NCBI RefSeq assembly: GCF_036577625.1
Contig: NZ_JARBDC010000045.1
Coordinates: forward strand, 1-64,000
Source: Paenibacillus_AB sp036577625
GTDB lineage: Bacteria > Bacillota > Bacilli > Paenibacillales > NBRC-103111
Direction of reading: 5' to 3'
Length of the DNA stretch: 64,000 bases
This document shows, piece by piece, positions 35,023-43,752 of the stretch (within the stretch, counting starts at the first letter, position 1; every line of letters begins with the position of its first letter). The notes below the pieces were generated by a model that had not been told where the DNA came from, made no database searches, and saw nothing but the letters and a program-made list of their open reading frames with translations. The translations under genes and the position numbers were made by a program.

Positions 35023-36474
35023 TTACTTTTGGGCTTCGATCGCTTTTTTCAGCAGCGCCTCGGCTTCCTGCAGCACCGGCATCGGATCCTGCTTGCCGAG
35101 CGCGATTTGCGTCACCGCTTCGGTTACGACCTTGTTCGACTGCTGGTAGGCGGGATCGGTCAGCGAAACGTTGCGGAAGCCGCTTTCCAGCATCACCTTG
35201 TTCGTCTTCATATAGTCGTACATCGCTTTCGGCGCATCCTGGATTTTCGCCGCGCGGACGGGATCGTCGGAAAAATCTTTGCGCACCGGCAGCATGCCGC
35301 CCTTCTCGGCGATCACGGTCTGGATGTCGAGATTCCACAGCCAGACGTTGAACTCTTTCGCCCATTTTTTGTTCAGTTCCGGCTTCGCCGCCCAAATGTA
35401 GAAGCCGTTGCCCGCGCTCAGGCGCGCGTATATCGTGCTGCCCGGCTTGCTGCTCATCGGCACCGCCATGAAGCCCCATTTGAAGTCTTTCGGCGTCGAA
35501 TCCTTCATTTCGTTTTGCACCCACGTGCCCGAGGCGACCATCGCCGCTTTGCCCTGCAGCACCTGCATTTGCGACTGGGTATGATTGAGCGCGGCGACGC
35601 CTTCGGGGAAATACCCTTTCTTCCCCATCTCGTACACCCGCTTCCACCGCTCGACGCTTTCCGGCGCCAAATGCTGAGGCAGCTTGAAATTGCGGTAGTC
35701 GTCCTCGAACTTTTTCAGGTTGCCGCTAAGCTCGGCGAGCTCGAACAGCTTCCAGACGCCGAACGCGTAATCGAGATAGCCGGGATATTGGCCGGGAAAC
35801 GTGATCGGCACGACGCCTTTCGCTTTAATGTCCTCGCACAGCTTCAGAAACTCCTCCCACGTTTTCGGGTTTTGGTTCCAGCCGTTTTTCTCGAACGCAT
35901 TTTTGTCGAACATCAGTCCGGCGCTCGTCCCGGCGTTCGGCAGCGCGTACGTTTTCCCGAGCACCCGCGGGGCCGCGACGTATTCGCCGTCCAGCGCGAT
36001 CTCCTTCAGCGTCTTGCCGCCGCCGTCGTACGCCTTGCGGTCCCATAGCTCCTCCTGCGGCTCCAGCTTGCCGGCCGCCACGACCGGCTCCACGCCGCCG
36101 GGAATGCCGCCGGAAAACAAATCGAACATATCCTGATCGTTGTTCGCGGATATTTTCGTTCCGGTAATCGTATCGATTTTCGGCGAATAGACGACCTCGA
36201 AGCCGACGTTCGGAAATTTTTTCTTGAACGAGTCCATGGCGTAGTCGAACCATTCGCGGCCCATGCCGCTTTCGAAAAAGCCGACCTTGAGCGTCACCTT
36301 CCGGTCTTTCGGCAGCCCGTTTTCCGGGTAAACGTTCGTCGAACCGCCCGGCCCCCCGCTTCCTTGTTCGCCGTTTGCCGGCGTCTTCGTTCCGGCGCCG
36401 CCGCAAGCCGCGACGGCCAGCGCGAGCATGACGGATACGAACGGGGTTGAAATCGTTTTCATGTTTCGAATCAA
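35023..36474 (-). CDS. Extracellular sugar-binding lipoprotein
   Basis: The start is set at TTG 36474 (AGGAGG at 8 nt); ATG 36462 is 20 nt from it. The 483-residue family 1 solute-binding protein has a lipobox (LAVAAC, Cys about residue 22) followed by a Gly/Thr linker. 'LPDI'-type and 'GKAAMVASGTWVQNEM' segments are typical of the MsmE family. It captures an oligosaccharide for the two permeases that follow. It is the first gene of the operon binding protein–permease–permease–DUF4838. Confidence 0.9.
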   Translation of the reverse strand: MIRNMKTISTPFVSVMLALAVAACGGAGTKTPANGEQGSGGPGGSTNVYPENGLPKDRKVTLKVGFFESGMGREWFDYAMDSFKKKFPNVGFEVVYSPKIDTITGTKISANNDQDMFDLFSGGIPGGVEPVVAAGKLEPQEELWDRKAYDGGGKTLKEIALDGEYVAAPRVLGKTYALPNAGTSAGLMFDKNAFEKNGWNQNPKTWEEFLKLCEDIKAKGVVPITFPGQYPGYLDYAFGVWKLFELAELSGNLKKFEDDYRNFKLPQHLAPESVERWKRVYEMGKKGYFPEGVAALNHTQSQMQVLQGKAAMVASGTWVQNEMKDSTPKDFKWGFMAVPMSSKPGSTIYARLSAGNGFYIWAAKPELNKKWAKEFNVWLWNLDIQTVIAEKGGMLPVRKDFSDDPVRAAKIQDAPKAMYDYMKTNKVMLESGFRNVSLTDPAYQQSNKVVTEAVTQIALGKQDPMPVLQEAEALLKKAIEAQK

Positions 36475-36607
36475 GCGGGAACCCTCCTTTGGACTTTTCG
36501 CTGCGATGAATGAACCGGCCGGCTCGCCATGTACCGTACCATTTTTTCGGAGAACGTGTAAATATTTCATTTTTTACGCCATATGCAAATTTGTTGACGC
36601 GGCTGGC

Positions 36608-36666
36608 GAGGCGAAAAAAACGGTCCGCTCCCGGCGGCGGCGCGTATGCCGCAGCGGGGCGAACCG
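36608..36666 (-). terminator. Terminator after the AraC membrane regulator
   Basis: On the minus strand CGGTTCGCCCC and GGGAGCGGACCG enclose a GC-rich loop, followed by TTTTTTT. This separates the regulator from the binding-protein operon. Confidence 0.55.
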
Positions 36667-36698
36667 GGACTAACGCGGATCGTCCTTTTTTTACGCGG

Positions 36699-38972
36699 TT
36701 ATCGTTTTTGTTGATTCGTCCGCTCCGGCTCGTCCGGACGCTCCTTGCGGTAATGGCCGGGGGTCGTGCCGGTCAGCTTCTTGAACGCCCGGATGAACGA
36801 GAGCGCGTTCGTATAGCCGACCCGTTCGGCGATTTCCTGAATGGAGACGGACGTTTCCCGCAGCAGCTCCGCCGCCTTGTCCACCCGGATCCGCGTGACG
36901 TAGTCGATCAATTTGACGCCGAACGTTTCCTTGAACGCGCGGCTGAAGTAGCTGGCGTTATAGCCGAATTCCTCGCTTACCTGGGCGAGGGAAAGGTCCG
37001 GGTCGCCGTACCGCTCCTCGATGTACGCTTTGACGTTCTGCAGCGTTTGGTGCGCCGTCTTCGCTTCCCGCAGCTCCCGCATCCGCCCGAACGCTTCCTG
37101 GAGCAGCCCGTCCAGCGCGGCGAACGTATCGTCCAGCGTCTCGTGCCGCTCTGCGATCCGTTCCAGCCGGCGGCCGAACCCGGTGTACCAGATCGCCTGA
37201 AATTCGCCGGGAAGCTCCATCATTTCGCGATGCAGGTGAACGGTCAGCATATGGAACAGACGAAACAAATCTTCGCGCGTCAGCAGCGCGGCCCGGACGG
37301 AACGGTACAGCTCGTTGAGCCGTTCCGCCCAATCCGGATCGCCGGAGCGGAACGATTGGCACAGGAGGCGAACGTCCTGCAGCCGTTTGAACATTTCGTC
37401 GTGCGGCTGCGAGATGTCGGCCGGAACGATAAGACGGTTCGTCCCGAGCGACGTTTTGTAGCCGAGCAGCTGCTGCGCCCGGCGATAGCTTCCCGGCAAG
37501 CCGGCCGTCGACAGGCAGCGGCCGCCGACGCTCGCCGTTACGGTGAACGACAAGTTTTGCTCGATCCACGCGCGCAGCTTCTCCAGCGTTTCGACGGCGG
37601 CGCGCTCCGCGACCCCGGGGTCGTCCGCCGCGAACACGATGCCCATCTGGTGCGGACCGACCCATTCGGAGCATTGGCGAACCGGGGCGTTCCCGGCGAT
37701 CTCCCCGGCGACGTTGCCGATGACCTGCTTCAGCAAATGCCGGTCTCTCCGGCTGTACTTGCCGGCGAATTCGTAGCTTTGATCGATTTCGATCAGAGCG
37801 ACGAGCGCCTCCGCGACCGGCGGCTCGATGCCGAGCAGCGATAGCTCGGCTTGCGACGCGCGCTCCGCGAACTCTTCGTCCTCGAGCATGTTCAGAAAGA
37901 CGTGCCGTTTCCGGTATACGATATTTTCTTCGTGCCGCATCTGCATCAGGCTGTGCTGGTCGAGCAGCTGCTCGATCGCGGCTTCGATATAGTTGACCTC
38001 GTCCGACTTCTCGTCGATGCGCAGCTGCTCGGATTTTTGCCTGGCGAACGCCTCGATGCGGCCGGCCACGCTCTCGATCGGCTTGAAATGGCGGCGGGTG
38101 ACGTAAGACAGCCAAACCGCGCCGAGCGCGATGACGGCGAAGCCGAACGAAATCCAGACGTAGAACAGGGACGACACCCAATCCAAGACGCTCGAGTCGT
38201 AAATCCCGCTCCGCACCGACCAGCCGGTATAGTCGGATCGGACGAACGACAGCTGCTTGCCGGAATCGGGCGCGTCGCCGGCATCGCTTCCGGAGCCGGC
38301 CAGCCGCTTGGAGGCGATCAGCTTCCCGTCGTCGTCGACCAGCTCCACGAAGTTCAGCTTCGATTCGGACATTTTGGCGATCAGCTCGCTGAGACGGTCC
38401 GTGCCGACTTGATAGACGATGAGGCTGCGCTCGGCCAAATGGGCGATTTTCACCAGGCTGACGACCGGCGCGCCGGCGCTGTCCGGCCGTTCCTTGTATA
38501 TCCGCTTCGTCTCCCAGCGAAGCGGCGTCAGCGCGGACACGTTCGCGCCGATAAACTGCTTGTCGCCGAAACGATCGAGCGGGATGAGCGAAGACGGCGT
38601 CAGCACCGTTGCGTCCGGCGTGCGGTACAAGTAAATCGAATGCAGCAACGGATGCTTGCGCATCGTTTCGTTCAGCGCCGCGGCGGCTTCGTAATCGGTC
38701 CGCTGCCGGTCGGCGGCCGGAACCGGCGCGAAGAACGCCTTGATCGCCTCGTTGTCCCGCAGCTCGCTGCTCATCAGCTCGTCCAGTCCGCGCAGCGCGT
38801 CGTCGATCGTCTGGCTAATATTATGCGACAGCAGCGTGTTCGCCTTCGACGCGGAACGCTGCGACATTTCGCTGAGCGCCAAATAGGCGAGCAGCAGCAG
38901 CGTCAGACTGATGACGAAAAAGACGGGCAAATAGGACAACAGCAGCCGCCGAAACCCTCGTTTTTTTCCCAT
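36699..38972 (-). CDS. Membrane-anchored AraC-family regulator with extracellular sensor
   Basis: ATG 38972 begins just before the first transmembrane helix (RRLLLSYLPVFFVISLTLLLLAYLAL, about 9-33); the frame extends upstream but without a ribosome site. Order: TM1, a ~250-residue extracytoplasmic Cache-like sensor, TM2 (about 283-310, 'VWISFGFAVIALGAVWLSYV'), a long cytoplasmic linker domain, and a C-terminal AraC double helix-turn-helix ('LAQVSEEFGYNASYFSRAF', 'IQEIAERVGYTNALSFIRAF'). At 757 residues it is typical of Paenibacillus sugar regulators lying next to ABC importers. It probably controls the importer operon and the divergent binding protein. Confidence 0.88.
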   Translation of the reverse strand: MGKKRGFRRLLLSYLPVFFVISLTLLLLAYLALSEMSQRSASKANTLLSHNISQTIDDALRGLDELMSSELRDNEAIKAFFAPVPAADRQRTDYEAAAALNETMRKHPLLHSIYLYRTPDATVLTPSSLIPLDRFGDKQFIGANVSALTPLRWETKRIYKERPDSAGAPVVSLVKIAHLAERSLIVYQVGTDRLSELIAKMSESKLNFVELVDDDGKLIASKRLAGSGSDAGDAPDSGKQLSFVRSDYTGWSVRSGIYDSSVLDWVSSLFYVWISFGFAVIALGAVWLSYVTRRHFKPIESVAGRIEAFARQKSEQLRIDEKSDEVNYIEAAIEQLLDQHSLMQMRHEENIVYRKRHVFLNMLEDEEFAERASQAELSLLGIEPPVAEALVALIEIDQSYEFAGKYSRRDRHLLKQVIGNVAGEIAGNAPVRQCSEWVGPHQMGIVFAADDPGVAERAAVETLEKLRAWIEQNLSFTVTASVGGRCLSTAGLPGSYRRAQQLLGYKTSLGTNRLIVPADISQPHDEMFKRLQDVRLLCQSFRSGDPDWAERLNELYRSVRAALLTREDLFRLFHMLTVHLHREMMELPGEFQAIWYTGFGRRLERIAERHETLDDTFAALDGLLQEAFGRMRELREAKTAHQTLQNVKAYIEERYGDPDLSLAQVSEEFGYNASYFSRAFKETFGVKLIDYVTRIRVDKAAELLRETSVSIQEIAERVGYTNALSFIRAFKKLTGTTPGHYRKERPDEPERTNQQKR

Positions 38973-39049
38973 CCTTCTCCCCCCGGCAATGTGCCATGAT
39001 CGTGCGAGCGTACTCTGTTGATCCGATTGTACATTCGGGCGCAAGGAAA

Positions 39050-39063
39050 TGTAAACGCTTTTT
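39050..39063. promoter_or_regulatory. Candidate CcpA cre site
   Basis: TGTAAACGCTTTTT matches 13 of 14 positions of the cre consensus TGWAARCGYTWNCW. It lies between the divergent AraC regulator and binding-protein genes, suggesting carbon catabolite control. Confidence 0.55.
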
Positions 39064-39135
39064 CGGAATCGCTTTCCTTTGCGTCCGAAACGGTTTAAGA
39101 TGAAATTGAATCGCGCGAGAGGGGGCCTGCTTCCG

Positions 39136-40713
39136 TTGAAATACGCCAAATGGGGTACGTTTGCGACGCTTGCCTTTCTGTGCGCCGCGGCGCTCGTCTA
39201 TGCCGTCTGGCACCGGTATGCCGGCATAAGAGCGTCGGACGGGCGGCCCGGAGCCGATGACGGGCGCATGAGGCTCAGCCTGTTTATAAGCGGCTCGCCC
39301 GGCGCCGCGCTTCCGCCCCCCGAACGGGACTTCGTCCGCAAGGCGATCGAATCGAAGTTCGACGTCAGCCTCAAGCTGACGTTCATGGAGCCGGGCGAGC
39401 CGTACGAGGCGAAAATCGCCGGCCTGCTGGCCGCGAACGATCCGCCGGACATGTGGCTTCAGCTCAGTCCGGACGGCGGCGCGAAGCAGGCGCTGGACAA
39501 CGTGCTGGCCGATATGACCTACTTCGTCACCCCGAAGACGATGCCGAACTATTTTACGTACTGGATGAACGAGAAAGAGCTTCGCGAATACCAGCTGCAC
39601 AACAAATTCGTGCGTGCGCCGATTCCGTACGACAAACGATCGTACCGCGCCTATTATATCCGCAAAGATTGGCTGGACAAGCTCGGCCTGCCCGTCCCGC
39701 GCACGTACGGCGAATACGTCGACGCCTTGCGCGCGTTTACGTTCGGCGATCCGGACGGCAACGGCAAGCCCGATACGTACGGCTTCACCGCCTCCGGCAA
39801 CGGCTCCGCCTTGTCGCTCGACTGGCCGGAGTTCGTCAAGAACGGCCTGCTGTTCCCGGCCTATTTCGAGAACGGCGCGCTCGTCGACATGCAGACCGAC
39901 CTCCGCGTCGAACAGACGGTGACCGACATCTTGAAGGTGATCGGCAGCGGCGTCATCGACCCGGACTGGTTTCTGAACAAAGGGCGGCAGCATCTCGACA
40001 AGGCGGTGCAGGGGAAAGCGGGCGTCGTGCTGGGAGATTCCGCCGACTTCGCGCTGGACGCGAATCCGGAAAGCATCCAAACGCGCACCAGGCTGCTCGA
40101 TCCGAAGGCGGACTGGGTTCCGTTCAATCCGTTCGGCGATGTCCCGCTGCGCGCCGCCCCGACGCCGGACTACCCGTTCGTGTATTCGAACAACGCCGCC
40201 GGCCTTCACCCGGAGAAGCTGAAGAAGATTACCGGAATACTCGATTGGCTGGCGGGCGTAGAGGGGTTTCTGCTTACGCACTACGGACTCGAGAACGTTC
40301 ACTATACCCGTACGGGAAACACCGTGCTGCTGAAGCCGGACCGGATCGAGGAGGACATCGTCCGGCAAGGCAATTTCCTGAAAATATGGGACTTCTTCAC
40401 CCCGGACGCGCCGGACGTACTCGGCCTGACCGTCATCGATCCCCGCCTGTCGGCGCGCGATCGGATTTTGCTGCAAACCGTTGCGTCCATTCCGGTGCAC
40501 GAGGGGCTCGGCACGACGCTAACCCCGCCGCTCGGCATTAACGTCGAAGCGATGCGCGCCAAACAGAACGAATTTTTCGTTCGCATGATGGTTACCGACA
40601 AATCGGGCGCCCGCTGGCCGGAATACCGGCGTCAGCTGATGGAGCAGTACGACGGGAACGTCATTTTCCGGCATTACGAGGAAAAAATACGCGCCGCGCG
40701 CGACAACAGGTAA
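39136..40713 (+). CDS. Extracellular solute-binding protein (LipO/YtcQ-like), membrane-anchored
   Basis: TTG 39136 lies 10 nt after GAGGGGG and starts directly before a transmembrane anchor (KWGTFATLAFLCAAALVYAVW); ATG 39100 is an in-frame alternative. No lipobox cysteine is seen, which is unusual for the family. The 525 residues show 'PDMWLQLSPDGG', the calcium-loop-like 'GDPDGNGKPDTYGF' and 'GKAGVVLGDSADF', typical of the LipO/YtcQ group. There is no permease beside it, so it may serve the neighbouring importer or act as a sensor accessory to the divergent membrane AraC regulator. Confidence 0.85.
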   Translation: MKYAKWGTFATLAFLCAAALVYAVWHRYAGIRASDGRPGADDGRMRLSLFISGSPGAALPPPERDFVRKAIESKFDVSLKLTFMEPGEPYEAKIAGLLAANDPPDMWLQLSPDGGAKQALDNVLADMTYFVTPKTMPNYFTYWMNEKELREYQLHNKFVRAPIPYDKRSYRAYYIRKDWLDKLGLPVPRTYGEYVDALRAFTFGDPDGNGKPDTYGFTASGNGSALSLDWPEFVKNGLLFPAYFENGALVDMQTDLRVEQTVTDILKVIGSGVIDPDWFLNKGRQHLDKAVQGKAGVVLGDSADFALDANPESIQTRTRLLDPKADWVPFNPFGDVPLRAAPTPDYPFVYSNNAAGLHPEKLKKITGILDWLAGVEGFLLTHYGLENVHYTRTGNTVLLKPDRIEEDIVRQGNFLKIWDFFTPDAPDVLGLTVIDPRLSARDRILLQTVASIPVHEGLGTTLTPPLGINVEAMRAKQNEFFVRMMVTDKSGARWPEYRRQLMEQYDGNVIFRHYEEKIRAARDNR

Positions 40714-40748
40714 CCGAAGCCGCGCACGGCCCGACCGAAACGAAACAG

Positions 40749-40770
40749 GCTGCCGATCGTTCGGCAGCCC
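40749..40770. terminator. Hairpin between convergent binding-protein and sulfatase genes
   Basis: The 22-bp hairpin (arms GGCTGCCGA / TCGGCAGCC) is the exact reverse complement of the one at 29799-29820. The T-tract is poor on both strands. Confidence 0.6.
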
Positions 40771-40785
40771 GAATTATTTACCCCA

Positions 40786-42273
40786 TTAACGATTCGCCGC
40801 ATCAACCAAACCGAGCCGCTCGTACTGCTCCGCCGGGGCGTCGTACTGCCGCATCAGCCGAACCAGACGGGACGCCATCCGCTCCTCCGCGGCGCGGTCG
40901 CCGGCGATGGAATGCAGCTGCCCCGGATCGTTCGCCAGGTCGAACAGCAGCGTCCCGTATGTATGGGCCGGGATATACGAGCCTGCCGGAATTTTCAGCG
41001 TGCGCACCCCTTTCGTAAACGAAAACGGCTCGGCCAACTCCATCCTCCGAAGCTCCTCGGGGCTGAACAACGATGCCATATGCGTCGGCATCAGCGTGTA
41101 GTTGTACAGCGGGGAGTTGTCCGGCCGAACCGGCGCCCGCATATAGACGTAGCGGCCGTCGGTGCAGTTCACGTGCCCGCCGTGAATGCCGAACAGCACC
41201 GCCTCTCGGGTCGGCTCGTTTCGGCGCATCGCCTCCCGCAGCGAAATGCCCTGCATATCGGGGGGCACGGGGACGCCGAAATAGTCGAGCAGCGTCGGAG
41301 CCACATCGATCAGCTGCGTCAGCTGCCCGCACCGTTCGTTTTTCCGGCCGTCGCGCGGGTCCCATACGAACAGCGGCGTCCGGGCGATCTCGTTGTAGAA
41401 CGGCATGACGTTTTTCGCCCACCAGTCGTGCTCGCCCAGCAGGAAGCCGTGGTCCGTCGTCACGATCAGCATCGTATCGCTCCACAGGCCGTACTCGTCC
41501 ATCGCGTCGAGCAGCCGGCCCAAGTAGGCGTCGCACATGCTGAGCAGCGCGGCGTATTCGTATTTGCAATGCTCCGCTTCCTCCCGCGTTTCGCGCACGC
41601 GCGCATAGTTCGGCCAGTCGAAATGCTTGCCCGTATAATCATGCGGATACAAATCCTTGTACGTTTGCGGGGAGAAGAACGGCTCGTGCGGGTCGAACGC
41701 CTCGATTTGCAGCAGCCACCGGTCCTCGCTGCGGTTCGTCCGGATAAACTCGAGCCCTTTCGCGAACGTTTCGGCTTGCGGGTGAAGCTCTTCCGTCGCC
41801 ATATAGTTGCGGTTGATCCAATCCTGGCGGAACAGCTTGGCGCGATGCCCTTCATAGCTGCCGACGTGCTCCGGTATATCCGGGTCCGCGACCTCTCCCT
41901 TCCAAGGATCGCCTTCCTGACCGCGAACGAATTCCCATGTGCTGTACTGGCTGTGGTAGGTCGCCCCGCCCGGCTCCCAATAATGGTAATGGTCGCTGAC
42001 GAGGTGGGAATGGACGCCGTGCCGCTGCAGCAGGGCCGGCATCGAGTCGTCGAAAGGCTCGAGCGGCCCCCAGCCGCGGTGCAAAAAATGCGGCCGGCCG
42101 GTCAGCAAATCCCGCCGCGCCGGCATGCACGGCAGGCTGCCGGCCCAATTTCCGTCGAACGTGACGCTTCTCTCCGCCAGCCGGGCGAAATTCGGCGCAT
42201 GAACCCATTCGCAGCCGTAAGGGGGAAGCATGTGGCGGTTCAGCGAGTCGAACAATACGATGATGGCTTTCAA
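40786..42273 (-). CDS. Sulfatase (Cys-type, type I) A
   Basis: The start is set at TTG 42273 (GAGGAGG 10 nt upstream); the frame is open far upstream but only as an echo of the next gene. The 495 residues carry the formylglycine site C49-M-P-A-R53 (SLPCMPARRDLLTG), the first metal aspartate in 'IVLFDS' and the second metal site in 'LIVTTDHGFLLGEHDWW'. There is no signal peptide, so it acts inside the cell on imported sulfated oligosaccharide. It is the last gene of a five-gene operon with a sugar ABC importer. Confidence 0.9.
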   Translation of the reverse strand: MKAIIVLFDSLNRHMLPPYGCEWVHAPNFARLAERSVTFDGNWAGSLPCMPARRDLLTGRPHFLHRGWGPLEPFDDSMPALLQRHGVHSHLVSDHYHYWEPGGATYHSQYSTWEFVRGQEGDPWKGEVADPDIPEHVGSYEGHRAKLFRQDWINRNYMATEELHPQAETFAKGLEFIRTNRSEDRWLLQIEAFDPHEPFFSPQTYKDLYPHDYTGKHFDWPNYARVRETREEAEHCKYEYAALLSMCDAYLGRLLDAMDEYGLWSDTMLIVTTDHGFLLGEHDWWAKNVMPFYNEIARTPLFVWDPRDGRKNERCGQLTQLIDVAPTLLDYFGVPVPPDMQGISLREAMRRNEPTREAVLFGIHGGHVNCTDGRYVYMRAPVRPDNSPLYNYTLMPTHMASLFSPEELRRMELAEPFSFTKGVRTLKIPAGSYIPAHTYGTLLFDLANDPGQLHSIAGDRAAEERMASRLVRLMRQYDAPAEQYERLGLVDAANR

Positions 42274-42365
42274 AACGGTTACGCCTCCTCGCAAAATGCA
42301 AATGCGGCCGCTTCGCGTACGAATCGCGGGCGCGGCCCTTGCGGTCCCGCTCCGGCACGCGGCCG

Positions 42366-43739
42366 TCAGCCTCGCTTGATCGGCCCCCGCGACACGTCCG
42401 CCCGCCGGTCCGCGATCGACACGGCGCGCTGGCCGCTTTTTCGCGAGGCGGCCAGCACGATGACGGGCTCCGGCTCTCCGGCCTCCGTCATTCGTTTCGC
42501 GAGACGGCTTCGCAGGTCGTCCGTCACCGCCCGGTAGCTGTCCAAGCCGATCAAATTCGTCAGCTCGTAAGGATCGGCGGCCAAATCGTACAAAAACTGC
42601 TCCTCGTACCGGTCCGAGCCCGCGTCCTTCCTGCCGTCCCGGTCCGGCGCATGCACGCCGTATTTCCAACGGTCCGTACGGATCGCCCGGGCGACTCCGG
42701 ACTCGCTGATCTGCACGAACACTTCGGTCTGCCAATCCGCGTCGTCTCGCCGTATGAGCGGGAGCGCCGACCGGCCCTGCATCGTCTCCGGCACCGGAAT
42801 GCCGGCGGCGTCGAGCAGCGTCGGCGGAAAATCGATCAGGCTGACGAGCTCGCGGATATGTCCGCCGTTCAGCCGCCTCGGCCCGAGCATCGCGGCAGGA
42901 ATGCGGATCGAGCTTTCGTGGCACGACCGCTTGTACTCGGAGTTGCGCGTCTTGAAGTGGCAGCCGTGATCCGAGGTGAACAGCACGAGCGTGCGCTCGT
43001 GCAGGCCGAGGCTTTTCAGCGCGTCGAGCAGCCGGCCCAGCGCTTCGTCCAGCCGCTTCACCATCCCGTAATAGCCGCCCAGATGCTGGGCGGACGTGCC
43101 GCCGAGCGCCTGCAGATCCGGCGGCGTCCACCGGCCCGCGTACAGCTCCTCGTAGCCGTCCGGCGCCGGGTAGTTGTCCGAATGGTTTTGATGGTGCGGC
43201 TCCAAATACGAGAGGAACAAGAAAAACGGCTCGTCCTTGTGCCGGTCGATATACCGGATCGCCGCATCCGTCTGCGCGTCGACCCGGTAGCCCGGCAGCC
43301 TCACCTCGCGGTTGTCGTTGTCGTACAGCACCGTATCGTACGCATCGGACGAAAATTCCAGCACGTTGGCCGCGAGCCATTCCTCGTAGCCGCCCCGCTC
43401 CTCCTCCGGCACGGGCTCGTGCCCGGCCAAATGCCATTTGCCGATATACCCGGTCGCATAGCCCGCGTCTTTAAAATAATGCGCCAGCGTCCGATGCTCC
43501 CGCCGCAGCGGGATGCCGTTCCGGTAGCAGCCGCTGGCCGTCGCGTACAGACCCGTCTGCAGGCACGACCTGGCCGGCCCGCAAACCGGCTGGCACGTGA
43601 ACGTATGGTAGAAATGCGTGCCCGTGCGGGCCATCCGGTCGAAATGGGGCGTCAATCCGAGCGGATTGCCGTGCGCGCCGGTCGTATCCCATCGCTGCTG
43701 GTCCGTGAAGAAGACGACTACGTTCAGCTTCTCGTTCAT
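42366..43739 (-). CDS. Sulfatase (Cys-type, type I) B
   Basis: The 457-residue product starts MNEKLNVVVFFTDQQRWDT (metal Asp in FTDQQR) and has the modification site C53-G-P-A-R57 (CQPVCGPARSCLQTG), plus 'YIGKWHLAG' and 'VLFTSDHGCH' as the remaining catalytic and metal residues. It is cytoplasmic (no signal). GGGAGG lies 6 nt before the ATG. The two sulfatases differ strongly, suggesting different sulfate positions on one substrate. The Cys type needs an anaerobic sulfatase-maturating enzyme or FGE, not found in this window. Confidence 0.92.
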   Translation of the reverse strand: MNEKLNVVVFFTDQQRWDTTGAHGNPLGLTPHFDRMARTGTHFYHTFTCQPVCGPARSCLQTGLYATASGCYRNGIPLRREHRTLAHYFKDAGYATGYIGKWHLAGHEPVPEEERGGYEEWLAANVLEFSSDAYDTVLYDNDNREVRLPGYRVDAQTDAAIRYIDRHKDEPFFLFLSYLEPHHQNHSDNYPAPDGYEELYAGRWTPPDLQALGGTSAQHLGGYYGMVKRLDEALGRLLDALKSLGLHERTLVLFTSDHGCHFKTRNSEYKRSCHESSIRIPAAMLGPRRLNGGHIRELVSLIDFPPTLLDAAGIPVPETMQGRSALPLIRRDDADWQTEVFVQISESGVARAIRTDRWKYGVHAPDRDGRKDAGSDRYEEQFLYDLAADPYELTNLIGLDSYRAVTDDLRSRLAKRMTEAGEPEPVIVLAASRKSGQRAVSIADRRADVSRGPIKRG

Positions 43740-43752
43740 TCGCGGCCTCCCG

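Noticed and set aside
33190..36048. Long plus-strand open frame opposite the sugar ABC operon
   Set aside because: Same reason: extremely Arg/His/Gln-rich and antisense to four clear genes.
42274..43437. N-terminal extension making an ~880-residue sulfatase
   Set aside because: The extra part is an off-frame reading of the upstream sulfatase. A ribosome site and the family N-terminus place the start at 42273.
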